From contig NZ_QBFD01000012.1 of the NCBI RefSeq assembly GCF_003335585.1, positions 1 to 64,000 of the forward strand: 64,000 nt of DNA. The letters are read 5' to 3'. The DNA is from Sulfitobacter sp. DFL-14. GTDB taxonomy: Bacteria; Pseudomonadota; Alphaproteobacteria; Rhodobacterales; Rhodobacteraceae. The notes under the pieces were generated by a model. It worked only from the letters and a program-made list of their open reading frames with translations. It made no database searches and was not told where the DNA came from. Each line of letters starts with the position of its first letter. Position 1 is the first letter of the stretch. The position numbers were made by a program, and so were the translations under genes. This document shows, piece after piece, positions 28,128-37,002 of the stretch.

Positions 28128-29301
28128 CGTCAGCCACCGCAGGCAGCCCCAGCAGACTGCGCTTTTCCGCCTGGCTCAGGAAATCCGCCTGCGCCACCCG
28201 CGCCCATTGCGCGTCACGTTCTCCGGCCAGCGCGGGCACCTGGTCCAGATCGGGCTTCAGCTCCAGCACCTCGCCGCTGAACCCTGCCATCCAACCTGCC
28301 AGCGCCGCGGTGACCCGCGTGGCCAGCGGCAGCACCGTCAGGCGATAGAACGCCCGGTGCGCCTCCTGGTAATTGGCAAAGGTCGCATCCCCCTGGATGC
28401 CCAGCAGCATCGGCGGCACCCCATAGGCCAATGCAATCTCCCGCGCGGCGGCCTCCTTGGTCTTCTGGAACTCCATGTCGCTGGGCGAGAACCCCATCGG
28501 CTTCCAGTCCAGCCCGCCTTCCAGCAGCATCGGACGCCCCGCATTGCGCGCACCCTGATGATGGCTCTCCATCTCGCTCACCAGCCGCTCGTACTGGTCC
28601 TCGCTCAGCTTGCCTTGCCCCTCGATCCCCTTGTAGACGATGGCCCCCGAAGGACGCGCCGCATTGTCCAGCAGCGCCTTGGACCAGCGCGAGGCCGCGT
28701 TATGCACATCCATCGCCATCGCAGCGGCCTGCATCGGGGCAAAGCCGTAATGATCGTCCTGCGGATGGAAGTTCCGGATATGACAGATCGGCCTTGCCCC
28801 TTCCGCCACCTCGAACCGGTGCCTGGCCCCGCCAACGGCATATTCATAGGCCACCGGCCAGCCATCGGCCCCCGGCACCACCGACATCCGGTCAGAGCGC
28901 AAGACATGCAACTCCACCGGCAGGCCCCCGGCACCGCCCACCGCCTCGACATAGCCATTGCCGCTCAACAGCAACTGCGCATAAAGCGCCTCCAGCAGCT
29001 CCGCCCGTCCCTGCGCCCCATTGGGCCGCGCCAGAAGCGCCGCCAGCGGATGCGCCTCATAGCGCCGCTCGGCATCCTGCACCACCAGCGGCAAGGCCGC
29101 CGCCGCCTCCGCAATCAGCTTGACGGAGCGGAACCCGACCGGGTTGGCACAGAACCCGGTGCGCGTCAGGCTCACCGTGTCGCGCGGGCTCCAGGCCACG
29201 CGGCCAGAGGTCTGATAGGCCACCACCGGCCCGGTCGCCGAAGCCTTCTGCTCCGGCACGCCCGCCGCCGCCGTCCCGCGCCGCAGAAAATCAAACACCA
29301 T
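28120..29301 (-). CDS. GTA g3: phage portal protein
   Basis: A 393-aa HK97-family portal protein, the DNA entry ring of the head. The conserved WSPRDTVSLTRTGFCANPVGFR region, the PNGAQGRAELLEALYAQLLLSGNGYVE segment and the GVPPMLLGIQGDATFANYQEA motif are intact. Start: the ATG at 29301 has AGGAG 7 bases upstream; a longer frame to 29358 lacks such a site. A 152-base gap with a hairpin separates it from the terminase. Confidence 0.95.
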   Translation of the reverse strand: MVFDFLRRGTAAAGVPEQKASATGPVVAYQTSGRVAWSPRDTVSLTRTGFCANPVGFRSVKLIAEAAAALPLVVQDAERRYEAHPLAALLARPNGAQGRAELLEALYAQLLLSGNGYVEAVGGAGGLPVELHVLRSDRMSVVPGADGWPVAYEYAVGGARHRFEVAEGARPICHIRNFHPQDDHYGFAPMQAAAMAMDVHNAASRWSKALLDNAARPSGAIVYKGIEGQGKLSEDQYERLVSEMESHHQGARNAGRPMLLEGGLDWKPMGFSPSDMEFQKTKEAAAREIALAYGVPPMLLGIQGDATFANYQEAHRAFYRLTVLPLATRVTAALAGWMAGFSGEVLELKPDLDQVPALAGERDAQWARVAQADFLSQAEKRSLLGLPAVADDA

Positions 29302-29386
29302 ACCGTCGCTCCTCATGTCTCTTGCTGTCGGAACCCGTCTCATCCGACGCAGGAACACTTTGCCTCAAACTGATTAAGGTCCTGAA

Positions 29387-29406
29387 ACCCCACCGCCCGG
29401 TGGGGT
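29387..29406 (-). repeat. Intercistronic hairpin between terminase (g2) and portal (g3)
   Basis: ACCCCACC (29387-29394) pairs perfectly with GGTGGGGT (29399-29406) around GCCC. On the transcript strand TTTC follows, which is weak for a terminator. The 152-base gap 29302-29453 otherwise holds only the portal ribosome-binding site. Confidence 0.55.
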
Positions 29407-29453
29407 GCGCAACACCCGATTCTTCCTGCCGGAGATACGCAATCATCCGGCGG

Positions 29454-30824
29454 CTACAGGCTCCGCACACCGGGTGACCGCCATTTCGCCGCAGGTTCGA
29501 TCATCAGCTCATGCAGCGCCCAGACCAGCGCATCGACCCGGTCGGGCGAACCGCCACCCTCGAACCCCTGCGCGGTCATCCGGCACATCTGGTCCTCCAG
29601 CCTGTCCAGCCCCCTGACATGGCGCACCCGGCCCTGCTCATAAAGCGCTGCAACCGGCTCTGCCCGTGCCACCTTGCCCCGGCTCGCATGTACCGATTTG
29701 AGCGGCACCAGCGGGTCGACCCCGCGCAGCACCTCGCCCACCATCTGACCACCCTGGTTGACCTCAGCCACCAGCCGGTCCGCACCAAAGCGTTCCATCG
29801 CGGTAATCGCCGCGCGTGCCCAGCCCGTCGGCGTCGCCCCCTGCACCGTCGCATCCGCCAGGACATAGGCCCGCCAATCCTGCACCGGCCCGCGCGTCTG
29901 CGCGCCCACCACCACGATCCCGCATTCGTCCGAAGCACTGCCCGATGTCGTCGCCGGGTCCAGCCCCACGACAATCCGGTCCAGTTCCGGCAGCCGCGCC
30001 ACCTGCGCCGCCTCCAGCATCGCGGTTGTCCACAACGCCCCCTCAGGCTCCGCCAGCAGAACGCCCTCCAGCTCCTGCCGCCCCATGCGCGTGCCCGCAT
30101 AGCGCGCCATCACCTCGTCAAGGAAGGACTGCGCCAGATGCGCGGCATTGGCCTGTGTCGGCGCATGGGTCGTCACCGTCGAGGGCGAGGCCAGCAGCGC
30201 CTTCAACACCCCCACATTGCGCGGCGTGGTGGTGACACAAACCCGCGGGTCCTCGCCCAGCCGCAGCGCAAACTGCAACTGGTCCCAGGTCGCCTGCGCC
30301 TTTTTCCACTTGGCCAGCTCATCCACCCAGGCCGCGTCGAACTGCGGCCCCCGCAAACCTTCGGGGTCATGCGCCGTATGCACACAGGCCTCGGCCCCGT
30401 TGGGCCAGACCAGCCGCTTGCGGCCGGCCTCCCACACCGGCCTGCGGTCCTCGGGCGAACAGGCCAGGATGCCGCTGTCGCCAAAGATCATGACCTCGCG
30501 CACCTGCTCGATGGTCTCGCCCACCAGCGCCACCCGGCGGCATTGCCCCGGGTCCAGCGGCATCGGCCCCTCCACCATCGACCGGACCCATTCGGCACCG
30601 GCACGGGTCTTGCCCGCGCCGCGTCCGCCCATCACCACCCAGGTCCGCCAGGCGCCTTCGGGTGGCAGCTGATGGTCCATCGCCCAGAACTCGAACAGAA
30701 ACGGCAATGCCAGCAGCTCCCCCTCGTCAAGGTCATCAAGAAACTGTTTTTGGAGGTCTGCACCGGCGCAGGCGATCCAGCTTGCACCCGATCTCAAACC
30801 GGGCTTTGTCCAGATCGAGGGCAT
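29454..30824 (-). CDS. GTA g2: terminase large subunit
   Basis: The DNA-packaging motor, 456 aa from this start. The ATPase domain has Walker A GGRGAGKT (about residues 66-73) and a FDAAWVDELAKW Walker B. The nuclease domain has VVGLDPATTSG, ADRLVAEVNQGG and DRVDALVWALHE. Start is uncertain: ATG 30824 has AAGGGG five bases upstream, while ATG 30866 with GGAG would add 14 residues; both overlap g1. GTA terminases package host DNA in headfuls of a few kilobases without sequence preference. Confidence 0.93.
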   Translation of the reverse strand: MPSIWTKPGLRSGASWIACAGADLQKQFLDDLDEGELLALPFLFEFWAMDHQLPPEGAWRTWVVMGGRGAGKTRAGAEWVRSMVEGPMPLDPGQCRRVALVGETIEQVREVMIFGDSGILACSPEDRRPVWEAGRKRLVWPNGAEACVHTAHDPEGLRGPQFDAAWVDELAKWKKAQATWDQLQFALRLGEDPRVCVTTTPRNVGVLKALLASPSTVTTHAPTQANAAHLAQSFLDEVMARYAGTRMGRQELEGVLLAEPEGALWTTAMLEAAQVARLPELDRIVVGLDPATTSGSASDECGIVVVGAQTRGPVQDWRAYVLADATVQGATPTGWARAAITAMERFGADRLVAEVNQGGQMVGEVLRGVDPLVPLKSVHASRGKVARAEPVAALYEQGRVRHVRGLDRLEDQMCRMTAQGFEGGGSPDRVDALVWALHELMIEPAAKWRSPGVRSL

Positions 30825-31077
30825 AGGCTCCCCTTGCGATGCCAGCTTGTCTGTTTCTGTTTTCATGAAGATTGTTCTCCGCCTTTGCACATTGCGGGAT
30901 CAGCCCCTGAATCTCCTTCAGGGTCTGCATCACCGCTTTTCCGTCGATGTCCTCAATGGACTGCGCTTGTGTCGTCAGGTCCTCGATCCGCCGCCGCAGA
31001 TCCCGGACCGCATTTTGCAGGGCCTCAAAGACCTCTGCGCTATATGCCACGTCTTGCTCCTGGGTCTTGATCGTCAT
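30736..31077 (-). CDS. GTA g1: terminase small subunit
   Basis: A 113-aa, mostly helical, charged protein: an N-terminal coiled-coil region (FEALQNAVRDLRRRIEDLTTQ), then the IARGAYALDLDKARFEIGCKLDRLRRC tail typical of GTA g1. In RcGTA this was shown to be the small terminase. It overlaps g2 by about 90 bases in another frame, an arrangement expected at this locus. The ribosome-binding site is weak (AAAAGG, 11 bases). An 85-bp dispersed repeat begins 20 bases upstream. Confidence 0.85.
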   Translation of the reverse strand: MTIKTQEQDVAYSAEVFEALQNAVRDLRRRIEDLTTQAQSIEDIDGKAVMQTLKEIQGLIPQCAKAENNLHENRNRQAGIARGAYALDLDKARFEIGCKLDRLRRCRPPKTVS

Positions 31078-31096
31078 TCAGAGTCAAACCTTTTGC

Positions 31097-31181
31097 TACA
31101 GCGTCCCGCCCTGGACCTGAGTCAGATGAAATCGCCAATGTCCCCAGAGCGCGTAGCGCGGCAGGGTATTGGCGGTTCAAG
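31097..31181. repeat. Dispersed repeat family 2, copy A (85 bp), upstream of GTA g1
   Basis: It aligns without gaps to 35558-35642 at 69 of 85 positions. Both begin TACAGCGTCC and end GATTCAAG or GGTTCAAG. An internal imperfect palindrome pairs CGCCAAT (31133) with ATTGGCG (31168), with a smaller GCGC-GTA-GCGC stem inside. It occupies the presumed promoter region of the GTA operon. Confidence 0.8.
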
Positions 31182-31224
31182 TTTAAGGCGGGGCGCATTA
31201 GGGGGCCCTGACCGAACAGACATG

Positions 31225-31259
31225 AAAAAGGCGGCACCCGGGTCACCCCGGGGCCGCCT
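31225..31259 (-). terminator. Rho-independent terminator after mltG
   Basis: AGGCGGC (31229-31235) pairs with GCCGCCT (31253-31259), with an inner CCCGGG stem. On the minus strand the stem is followed by TTTTTC. It lies about 95 bases after the mltG stop and separates mltG from the GTA operon. Confidence 0.85.
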
Positions 31260-31354
31260 GCCATCTGTCCTAGCATGCCTGAATCTATACGTCAGACCGT
31301 TCGCAAAGTCAAGTTTTTAAGTGTTAACAACACCTTATACGACCGCGCGCAGCC

Positions 31355-32539
31355 TCAGTTGCCCCCGGTAGAAGCATTGCCCGCAGCCGCCGCACCGCGT
31401 TCCGCCTCGATCTGGCGCCAGCGTGCGACATTCTCGTTATGCGCCTCCAGCGTGGTGGCAAAGGCATGTCCACCGGTGCCATCCGCGACAAAGAACACAT
31501 AATCGGTCTCATCCGGCTGCGCCGCCGCCATCAGGCTGGCACGGCCCGGATTGGCAATCGGTGTGGGCGGCAACCCGGTGATCACATAGGTGTTCCAGGG
31601 CGTCTCCGCGCGCAGCTCAGACCGCCGCAGACCCCGGCCCAGCACACCTTCCCCCTTGGTGATCCCATAGATCACCGTCGGGTCGGTCTGCAGCCGCATG
31701 TTCTGGTTCAACCGGTTCACAAAGACCGAAGCCACCTGCCCCCGTTCCTCCGGCACACCGGTCTCCTTCTCGACGATTGAGGCCAGGATCAGCAGGTCTT
31801 CGGGGCTGCCGATGGGCAGATCGGGATCACGCGCTTCCCAGGCTGCGGCGACCAGCACCTCCTGTGCGGCCTCCATCTGCGCCAGAATTGCCGCGCGATC
31901 GTCACCGGGGCGCACCTCATAGCTGTCGGGGGCCAGCGCGCCCTCGGGCGGCACATCCGCAATCTCGCCTTCCAGCAGGTCGATGCCCTTGAGCGCCTCG
32001 ACCACCTGCCAGCTTGTCACACCTTCGGCCATGGCCACCCGGAACCGGGTGTCAGGCTTTGCCTTGAGCGTGGTGAAAACCTCCGGCACATCGCCTTCGC
32101 CGGGCGTGAACTCCGCACGCTCCACGAAACGGCTGGTGGCCGGGTCCAGTTCTCGCACCTGAACCGACACGCGGTTCACCCCGATCCGGTAGACCACCTC
32201 GGTGCCGCAGGTACTGGCCCCGCCCTTGGTCACCACATCGACGATCTGCGACATCGAGGTGCCGGGCTGCACCAGGAAACTGCCGGCCTTCAACTGGCCT
32301 GTCTTCTCCTCGTAATCCGCCCCGATGCGAAAGATCGCGGCAGAGGAAATCGCACCCTGATCGACCAGGCTCTGACTGACCCTGCGCATGTTGGACCCAC
32401 GCTCGACCTGCAGGCAAATCGCCTGATCCAGCGGCCCCTCAGCCTGATACTGTGACTTTCCCCAAAGAATGACACCGCCCAGCAGGAACAGCCCCACAAT
32501 CAGGAACGTCACTGCGTTGGACGCAATATGTCGCCACAT
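31355..32539 (-). CDS. mltG: Endolytic murein transglycosylase MltG
   Basis: A 394-aa YceG/MltG family protein with a short cytoplasmic N-terminus, one membrane helix (about residues 10-28), a LysM-like subdomain and the catalytic domain, where the glutamate lies in ILASIVEKETG, followed by LQTDPTVIYGI. It cleaves nascent glycan strands at the inner membrane. It starts three bases after the fabF stop, so it is co-transcribed with fabF, as in many Proteobacteria. Confidence 0.95.
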   Translation of the reverse strand: MWRHIASNAVTFLIVGLFLLGGVILWGKSQYQAEGPLDQAICLQVERGSNMRRVSQSLVDQGAISSAAIFRIGADYEEKTGQLKAGSFLVQPGTSMSQIVDVVTKGGASTCGTEVVYRIGVNRVSVQVRELDPATSRFVERAEFTPGEGDVPEVFTTLKAKPDTRFRVAMAEGVTSWQVVEALKGIDLLEGEIADVPPEGALAPDSYEVRPGDDRAAILAQMEAAQEVLVAAAWEARDPDLPIGSPEDLLILASIVEKETGVPEERGQVASVFVNRLNQNMRLQTDPTVIYGITKGEGVLGRGLRRSELRAETPWNTYVITGLPPTPIANPGRASLMAAAQPDETDYVFFVADGTGGHAFATTLEAHNENVARWRQIEAERGAAAAGNASTGGN

Positions 32540-32542
32540 GAA

Positions 32543-33799
32543 TCAGACCTTTCCGAACAGGACAGAGGCATTTGTCCCGCCGAACCCGAACGAGTTGCTC
32601 AGCGCCACCTTGATCTCGCGCTCGACCTTCTTGTTGGGCGCAAGGTCAATGGCGGTCTCGACCGCCGGGTTGTCCAGGTTGATGGTGGGCGGTGCCACCT
32701 GATCGCGGATCGCAAGGATCGAGAAGATCGCCTCGATCGCGCCGGCCGCGCCCAGCAGGTGCCCGGTGGCGGACTTGGTCGATGACATCGTCACCTTGCC
32801 CGCCGCATCGCCCAGCATCCGCTCGACCGCGCCCAACTCGATGGTATCGGCCATGGTCGAGGTGCCATGCGCGTTGATATAGTCGATATCGCCCGGCTCC
32901 AGCCCGGCACCGCGCAACGCGCTGCGCATCGAGCGTTCGGCCCCGTCGCCATCCTCTGCCGGTGCGGTGATGTGATAGGCATCGCCCGAAAGCCCGTATC
33001 CCAGCACCTCGGCATAGATCTTGGCACCGCGTGCCTTGGCGTGTTCATATTCCTCCAGCACCACAATGCCGGCGCCCTCACCCATCACAAATCCGTCGCG
33101 GTCCGCGTCATAGGGACGGCTGGCCTTGGTGGGGTCATCGGCGCGCTTGGTGCTCAGCGCCTTGCAGGCGTTGAACCCGGCAATCCCGATTTCGCAGATC
33201 GCCGCCTCGGCCCCGCCGGCGATCATCACATCCGCATCGCCATGCTGGATCAGCCGCGAGGCATCGCCAATGGCATGCGCCCCGGTGGAACAGGCGGTCA
33301 CGACCGAATGGTTCGGGCCCCGGAACCCGTAGCGAATGCTCACCTGACCGGAAATCAGGTTGATCAGCGCGCCCGGCACAAAGAACGGGCTCACGCGGCG
33401 CGGCCCCTTTTCCTTCATCATGATCGCGGTATTGGCGATGGAATTCAGCCCGCCGATGCCGGAGCCGATCAGAACACCCGTCCGCTCAAGACTCTCGCGG
33501 TCTGCGGGCATCCAGCCGGAATCCTCCACCGCCTGCTGCGCCGCCGCCATGCCGAACAGGATAAAGGTATCGACCTTGCGCTGTTCCTTGGGCTCCATGT
33601 ACTTGCCCGCGTCAAAGGTCCCGTCGGACCCGTCTCCAAGGGGAACTTCGCAGGCATATTGCGTGATCACATTGCTCGCGTCGAAACAGGTGATCGGACC
33701 TGCCCCGGATTGCCCCGCCAGAATCCGCGACCAGCTCGCCTCGACCCCATCGGCCAAGGGCGTCACCAGCCCCAATCCTGTCACCACCACTCTGCGCAT
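32543..33799 (-). CDS. fabF: Beta-ketoacyl-ACP synthase II
   Basis: A 418-aa condensing enzyme that elongates acyl-ACP with malonyl-ACP. The catalytic triad is intact: Cys-170 in VVTACSTGAH, His-311 in NAHGTSTMADT and His-347 in SATGHLLGAAGA. The open frame continues upstream; of two adjacent ATGs (33802, 33799), 33799 begins the family's MRRVVVTGLG and has GAGGGGG at good spacing. It is downstream of acpP on the same strand but separated by two unrelated genes. Confidence 0.96.
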   Translation of the reverse strand: MRRVVVTGLGLVTPLADGVEASWSRILAGQSGAGPITCFDASNVITQYACEVPLGDGSDGTFDAGKYMEPKEQRKVDTFILFGMAAAQQAVEDSGWMPADRESLERTGVLIGSGIGGLNSIANTAIMMKEKGPRRVSPFFVPGALINLISGQVSIRYGFRGPNHSVVTACSTGAHAIGDASRLIQHGDADVMIAGGAEAAICEIGIAGFNACKALSTKRADDPTKASRPYDADRDGFVMGEGAGIVVLEEYEHAKARGAKIYAEVLGYGLSGDAYHITAPAEDGDGAERSMRSALRGAGLEPGDIDYINAHGTSTMADTIELGAVERMLGDAAGKVTMSSTKSATGHLLGAAGAIEAIFSILAIRDQVAPPTINLDNPAVETAIDLAPNKKVEREIKVALSNSFGFGGTNASVLFGKV

Positions 33800-33905
33800 C
33801 ATATGCCCCCTCATGTCTTTTACAGGGCTATACCTTGGCCAAGGCCCCGTGTTCAAGAGCCGAGGCTCGGCTCGGCTGGATCAGGTAAATCGGGCGGCAG
33901 ACAGC

Positions 33906-34316
33906 TCAGCGCAGGAAAAGCGCCAGCAAGACAAGGCCATAGCTTGCTTCAACCACAAAGCAGCCCAGCGTGTTCAGCGACTTCAGCGGCACGCCGTGCT
34001 GCAGGCGCCGGACCAGATGCCAGATGCCCTGCGCAAAGATCGTCACGACAATCAGCGCGGGCGAAGTGACAAGCCCCAGCACACCGCCGCAGATCAGGAC
34101 CGAAGCGATCAGCGTCTCCGGCCCCAGCGGCGCGCGGCGGCCATGGGTCTTGGCCAGATAGGTCAGGTTGACGAAAATGGAAAAGGCGGCCGCAATCAGC
34201 CAGATATGCGGACCGGCCAGCGGCATTTGCGGCACCATCACCAATGTCAGGTACAGGGCGCAGGCCGAGATAAGCAGATGCTGCTTTTGCCGCAGAAATT
34301 CCGAAAATGAGAGCAT
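33906..34316 (-). CDS. Small integral membrane protein of unknown function
   Basis: A 136-aa protein with about four hydrophobic helices (near residues 14-30, 36-53, 68-90 and 110-133). No recognisable motif. The frame extends upstream to a GTG at 34364 with no ribosome-binding site; the ATG at 34316 is preferred, though its AAGG is 11 bases away. It lies between the GNAT gene and fabF. Confidence 0.6.
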   Translation of the reverse strand: MLSFSEFLRQKQHLLISACALYLTLVMVPQMPLAGPHIWLIAAAFSIFVNLTYLAKTHGRRAPLGPETLIASVLICGGVLGLVTSPALIVVTIFAQGIWHLVRRLQHGVPLKSLNTLGCFVVEASYGLVLLALFLR

Positions 34317-34424
34317 GAGTGAAAATACCTTGGTTTCCGATACCTGAAATTCTGCCAGCACCACTGCCGTGCAACAAGTCAGGCAAACCTTACCCCCTGC
34401 GGTGTCCCGCGGCCCCGGCGCGGC

Positions 34425-34958
34425 TCATACCGGCGGGCCCTTCCGGGTCAGCAGGACAATCGGATCACCATCCATCTCGGTCTCGCGCATCGGGGTATAG
34501 CCCAGAATCTCGGCAATCCGCAGCGACCCTTCGTTGTCCGGGGTGATCAGGCAAACCGTGCGGCCCGCCACAACCCTGTCGAACCAGTCATGCGCCGCCT
34601 GCGCCGCCTCAAGCCCCAGGCCGCGCCCCTGGGCACCGGGTTCCAGCACCCATCCGGCCTCGGGAAACGGGTCAAAATCATCGCCCAGCCCCCTGGAACC
34701 AAAGAAAAATCCCGTTTGCCCGGACATTTCGGGCTGGCGATGTATCTGGATCGCCCATTGCCCGAAGCCCGCGATCTGCCAATGCCCGGCATTGCGCAGG
34801 AATGCATCCCATGACCGCGTCTTGGGCCAGGGCTTGCCGGAAATATGGGTGACCACCGCCGGAGTCGCCCAGATCTCCGCGAAACGCGGAAAATCCTCGC
34901 GCCGCATCGCGCGCAGGGTCAGCCGGTGGGTATTGATCGTCGGAACATTGCGGGACAT
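34425..34958 (-). CDS. GNAT family N-acetyltransferase (RimJ/RimL-like)
   Basis: A 177-aa acetyltransferase of the RimJ/RimL subgroup. It starts with the typical TINTHRLTLRAMRREDFPRFAEIW and has the acetyl-CoA loop around EPGAQGRGLGLEAAQAAHDW. The substrate, a protein N-terminus or small amine, is unknown. The ATG at 34958 fits the family start; the frame further upstream runs into the acpP side and is not used. Confidence 0.88.
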   Translation of the reverse strand: MSRNVPTINTHRLTLRAMRREDFPRFAEIWATPAVVTHISGKPWPKTRSWDAFLRNAGHWQIAGFGQWAIQIHRQPEMSGQTGFFFGSRGLGDDFDPFPEAGWVLEPGAQGRGLGLEAAQAAHDWFDRVVAGRTVCLITPDNEGSLRIAEILGYTPMRETEMDGDPIVLLTRKGPPV

Positions 34959-35046
34959 GCGGTGAATGACTTTCACTCTTGAGAACTGCCTGAACGCACA
35001 TTGGCAAATGCCCGTGCTGCTTCGCAACCCCCGCCGCACCGCAGAA

Positions 35047-35084
35047 ACAAAAAACGGCGTCAATCCGCAGAGGATGACGCCGTT
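35047..35084 (-). terminator. Rho-independent terminator after acpP
   Basis: AACGGCGTCA (35053-35062) pairs perfectly with TGACGCCGTT (35075-35084). On the minus strand TTTTTTG follows. It stands 40 bases after the acpP stop and separates acpP from the GNAT gene. Confidence 0.88.
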
Positions 35085-35124
35085 CGATGATTTTCAGCCG
35101 CGGCCATGCCGCCGGCCCATGGAC

Positions 35125-35358
35125 TTAGGAAGCTTCCTTGATGAACTTCACCGCGTCGCCGAATGTCTGGATGTTCTCGGCTGCGTCATCGGGAATCTCG
35201 ATGCCGAACTCTTCTTCGAATGCCATCACCAGCTCAACGGTGTCGAGGCTGTCGGCACCCAGATCGTCGATGAACGACGCATTCTCGGTGACTTTGTCCT
35301 CTTCAACACCAAGGTGTTCCACAACGATCTTTTTTACGCGGTCTGCGACGTCGCTCAT
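35125..35358 (-). CDS. acpP: Acyl carrier protein
   Basis: A 77-aa acidic protein carrying acyl chains on phosphopantetheine. Ser-37 in [10 protein letters not shown] is the attachment site. Length and sequence are those of a housekeeping fatty-acid ACP. It has its own terminator and a 312-base upstream region, so it is probably transcribed separately at high level. Confidence 0.98.
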   Translation of the reverse strand: MSDVADRVKKIVVEHLGVEEDKVTENASFIDDLGADSLDTVELVMAFEEEFGIEIPDDAAENIQTFGDAVKFIKEAS

Positions 35359-35670
35359 AATAAGTCCTCATGTCTTCCGGTGGCCGGTATGACCCCCCGT
35401 TTATACTAGCCTCATGCTGATGTTCAGCGGTTGGCGGATGCCCCGTTTCCGAAGCGGCTCTGACCCTTGTTCGCACAAGGCCCATAGGGCACGCAAGCAC
35501 CCCCTTTTACGATTCTGCGCCCCCTTTAGCACATGACGCATGACACGCAAATGTTATTACAGCGTCCGGCCATTACCCCAAGACAGGTCACATCACCAAT
35601 GTCCCGAGAGCGCTTGGCGCGGCAGGGTATTGGCGATTCAAGGTCATGGCCTGACGCCACAGGCGCAGGG
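35359..35670. other. fabG-acpP intergenic region
   Basis: 312 bases without a gene. It must contain the acpP promoter; I could not identify convincing -35/-10 boxes. The distal part (35558-35642) is copy B of an 85-bp dispersed repeat. Short open frames here follow the repeat and are not credible genes. Confidence 0.6.
35558..35642. repeat. Dispersed repeat family 2, copy B (85 bp)
   Basis: Same length and orientation as 31097-31181, with 16 differences by eye. The right half (AATGTCCC to TTCAAG) is best conserved; the left half between positions 11 and 38 diverges most. The ATTGGCG arm is conserved, while the opposite arm has one change, CACCAAT instead of CGCCAAT. Confidence 0.8.
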
Positions 35671-36408
35671 TCACAACATGGCCATGCCGCCGTTGACGTG
35701 CAAGGTGGTGCCGGTCAGATAAGCGGCCTCCGCGCTGCTGAGATATACAACCGCGCCCGCGATTTCCGCCGCGGTGCCCATCCGGCCCGCAGGGATTTGC
35801 CCCATGATTCCAGACTTCTGGTCGTCGGTCAGCTTGTCGGTCATTGCCGTGGCGATAAAGCCCGGTGCCACCGCGTTCACGGTGATGCCACGGCTTGCGA
35901 CCTCATAGGCCAGGGATTTGGACATGCCCACCATGCCCGCCTTGGACGCAGCGTAATTCGCCTGGCCGGGGTTGCCGGTGGCCCCCACCACGCTCGAAAT
36001 ATTCACGATCCGGCCCCAGCGCGACTTCATCATGCCGCGAATGACACCTTTGCACAGCTTGAAGGTTGCCGTCAGGTTCACATCCAGCACCGACTGCCAT
36101 TCTTCATCCGACATCCGCATGAACAGGTTGTCGCGGGTGATGCCCGCGTTATTGACCAGAATATCAACTGATCCCATCGCCTCATCCGCCTGTTTCGGCA
36201 GGGCATCCACCGCTGCCATGTCGCTCAGGTTGCAGGGCAGAACATGCGCCCGCTCGCCCAGTTCCGCCTTCAGCGCCTCCAGCGGCTCGGTCCGCGTGCC
36301 GGACAGGCCGACAACCGCCCCCTGCGCGTGCAATTGCCGCGCGATCTCTGCGCCGATGCCCCCGGACGCGCCGGTGATCAGCGCATTTTTCCCTGTCATA
36401 TCAAACAT
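35671..36408 (-). CDS. fabG: 3-oxoacyl-ACP reductase
   Basis: A 245-aa NADPH-dependent short-chain reductase of fatty-acid synthesis. The TGASGGIG cofactor loop, NNAG, and catalytic Asn-111, Ser-139, Tyr-152 and Lys-156 (NYAASKAG) are present. It follows fabD with two small genes of unknown function in between, and precedes acpP. Confidence 0.97.
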   Translation of the reverse strand: MFDMTGKNALITGASGGIGAEIARQLHAQGAVVGLSGTRTEPLEALKAELGERAHVLPCNLSDMAAVDALPKQADEAMGSVDILVNNAGITRDNLFMRMSDEEWQSVLDVNLTATFKLCKGVIRGMMKSRWGRIVNISSVVGATGNPGQANYAASKAGMVGMSKSLAYEVASRGITVNAVAPGFIATAMTDKLTDDQKSGIMGQIPAGRMGTAAEIAGAVVYLSSAEAAYLTGTTLHVNGGMAML

Positions 36409-36426
36409 ATATCTTCCTTTTCGTGG

Positions 36427-37002
36427 TCAATTCCCGACCGGCTCTGTCAGCAGGCCATAGCGGGCGATCTCGCCCGGTGTCATTTCATGTATCCCGTCCG
36501 AGGGGGCGGCAGCCAAGGTAAACCAGTAAAACGCATCGCTGCCCAGCATGTCACGGACATAGGCCGCATTGGCCCGATGCTCAGGCGCATCCGCAGCATA
36601 GCTGGCACCTTCGCCGAATCCATCGGCCCATGAATGCACAGCGATCACGGCACCAGGCTGCATCGTACGCGCGTTGCCTGCCAGAAACAAATCCACCGCG
36701 CCTGAGTAGATCTCGCTCCGGGCCTCCAGATGAGTGTTCAGACCCCGTTCCCGGATCAGATAGCCCATGCGCAACACCGCCTGATCATCCAGCGACCCCG
36801 CCATGACGCGCGGCACAATGGCGCGCACCTGCGGCGCGCCGTCCAACAGCGCCTCGAAATTGCGCGGGGTCTGGCTTGTGATCTCACCGCTCAGATACAG
36901 CCGCGTGCCCGCAACCTCCATCCGGGTACGGTCCACGGCGTTGTCTGCTATCGCACAGGCCAGCAGCCCCAATCCCGACACCACAAGCAGCAAGAGCCGC
37001 AT
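36427..37002 (-). CDS. Putative exported or lipoprotein of ClpP/crotonase-like fold, unknown function
   Basis: A 191-aa protein with an N-terminal signal ending GLLACA, which may be a lipobox with Cys-16. The body resembles the periplasmic ClpP-like proteins of Proteobacteria: VAGTRLYLSGEITSQTPRNFEALL, then AVIAVHSWADGFG, where His-Ser may be catalytic. The resemblance is from pattern only. Its start touches the stop of the membrane protein gene 37002-37409. Confidence 0.6.
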   Translation of the reverse strand: MRLLLLVVSGLGLLACAIADNAVDRTRMEVAGTRLYLSGEITSQTPRNFEALLDGAPQVRAIVPRVMAGSLDDQAVLRMGYLIRERGLNTHLEARSEIYSGAVDLFLAGNARTMQPGAVIAVHSWADGFGEGASYAADAPEHRANAAYVRDMLGSDAFYWFTLAAAPSDGIHEMTPGEIARYGLLTEPVGN

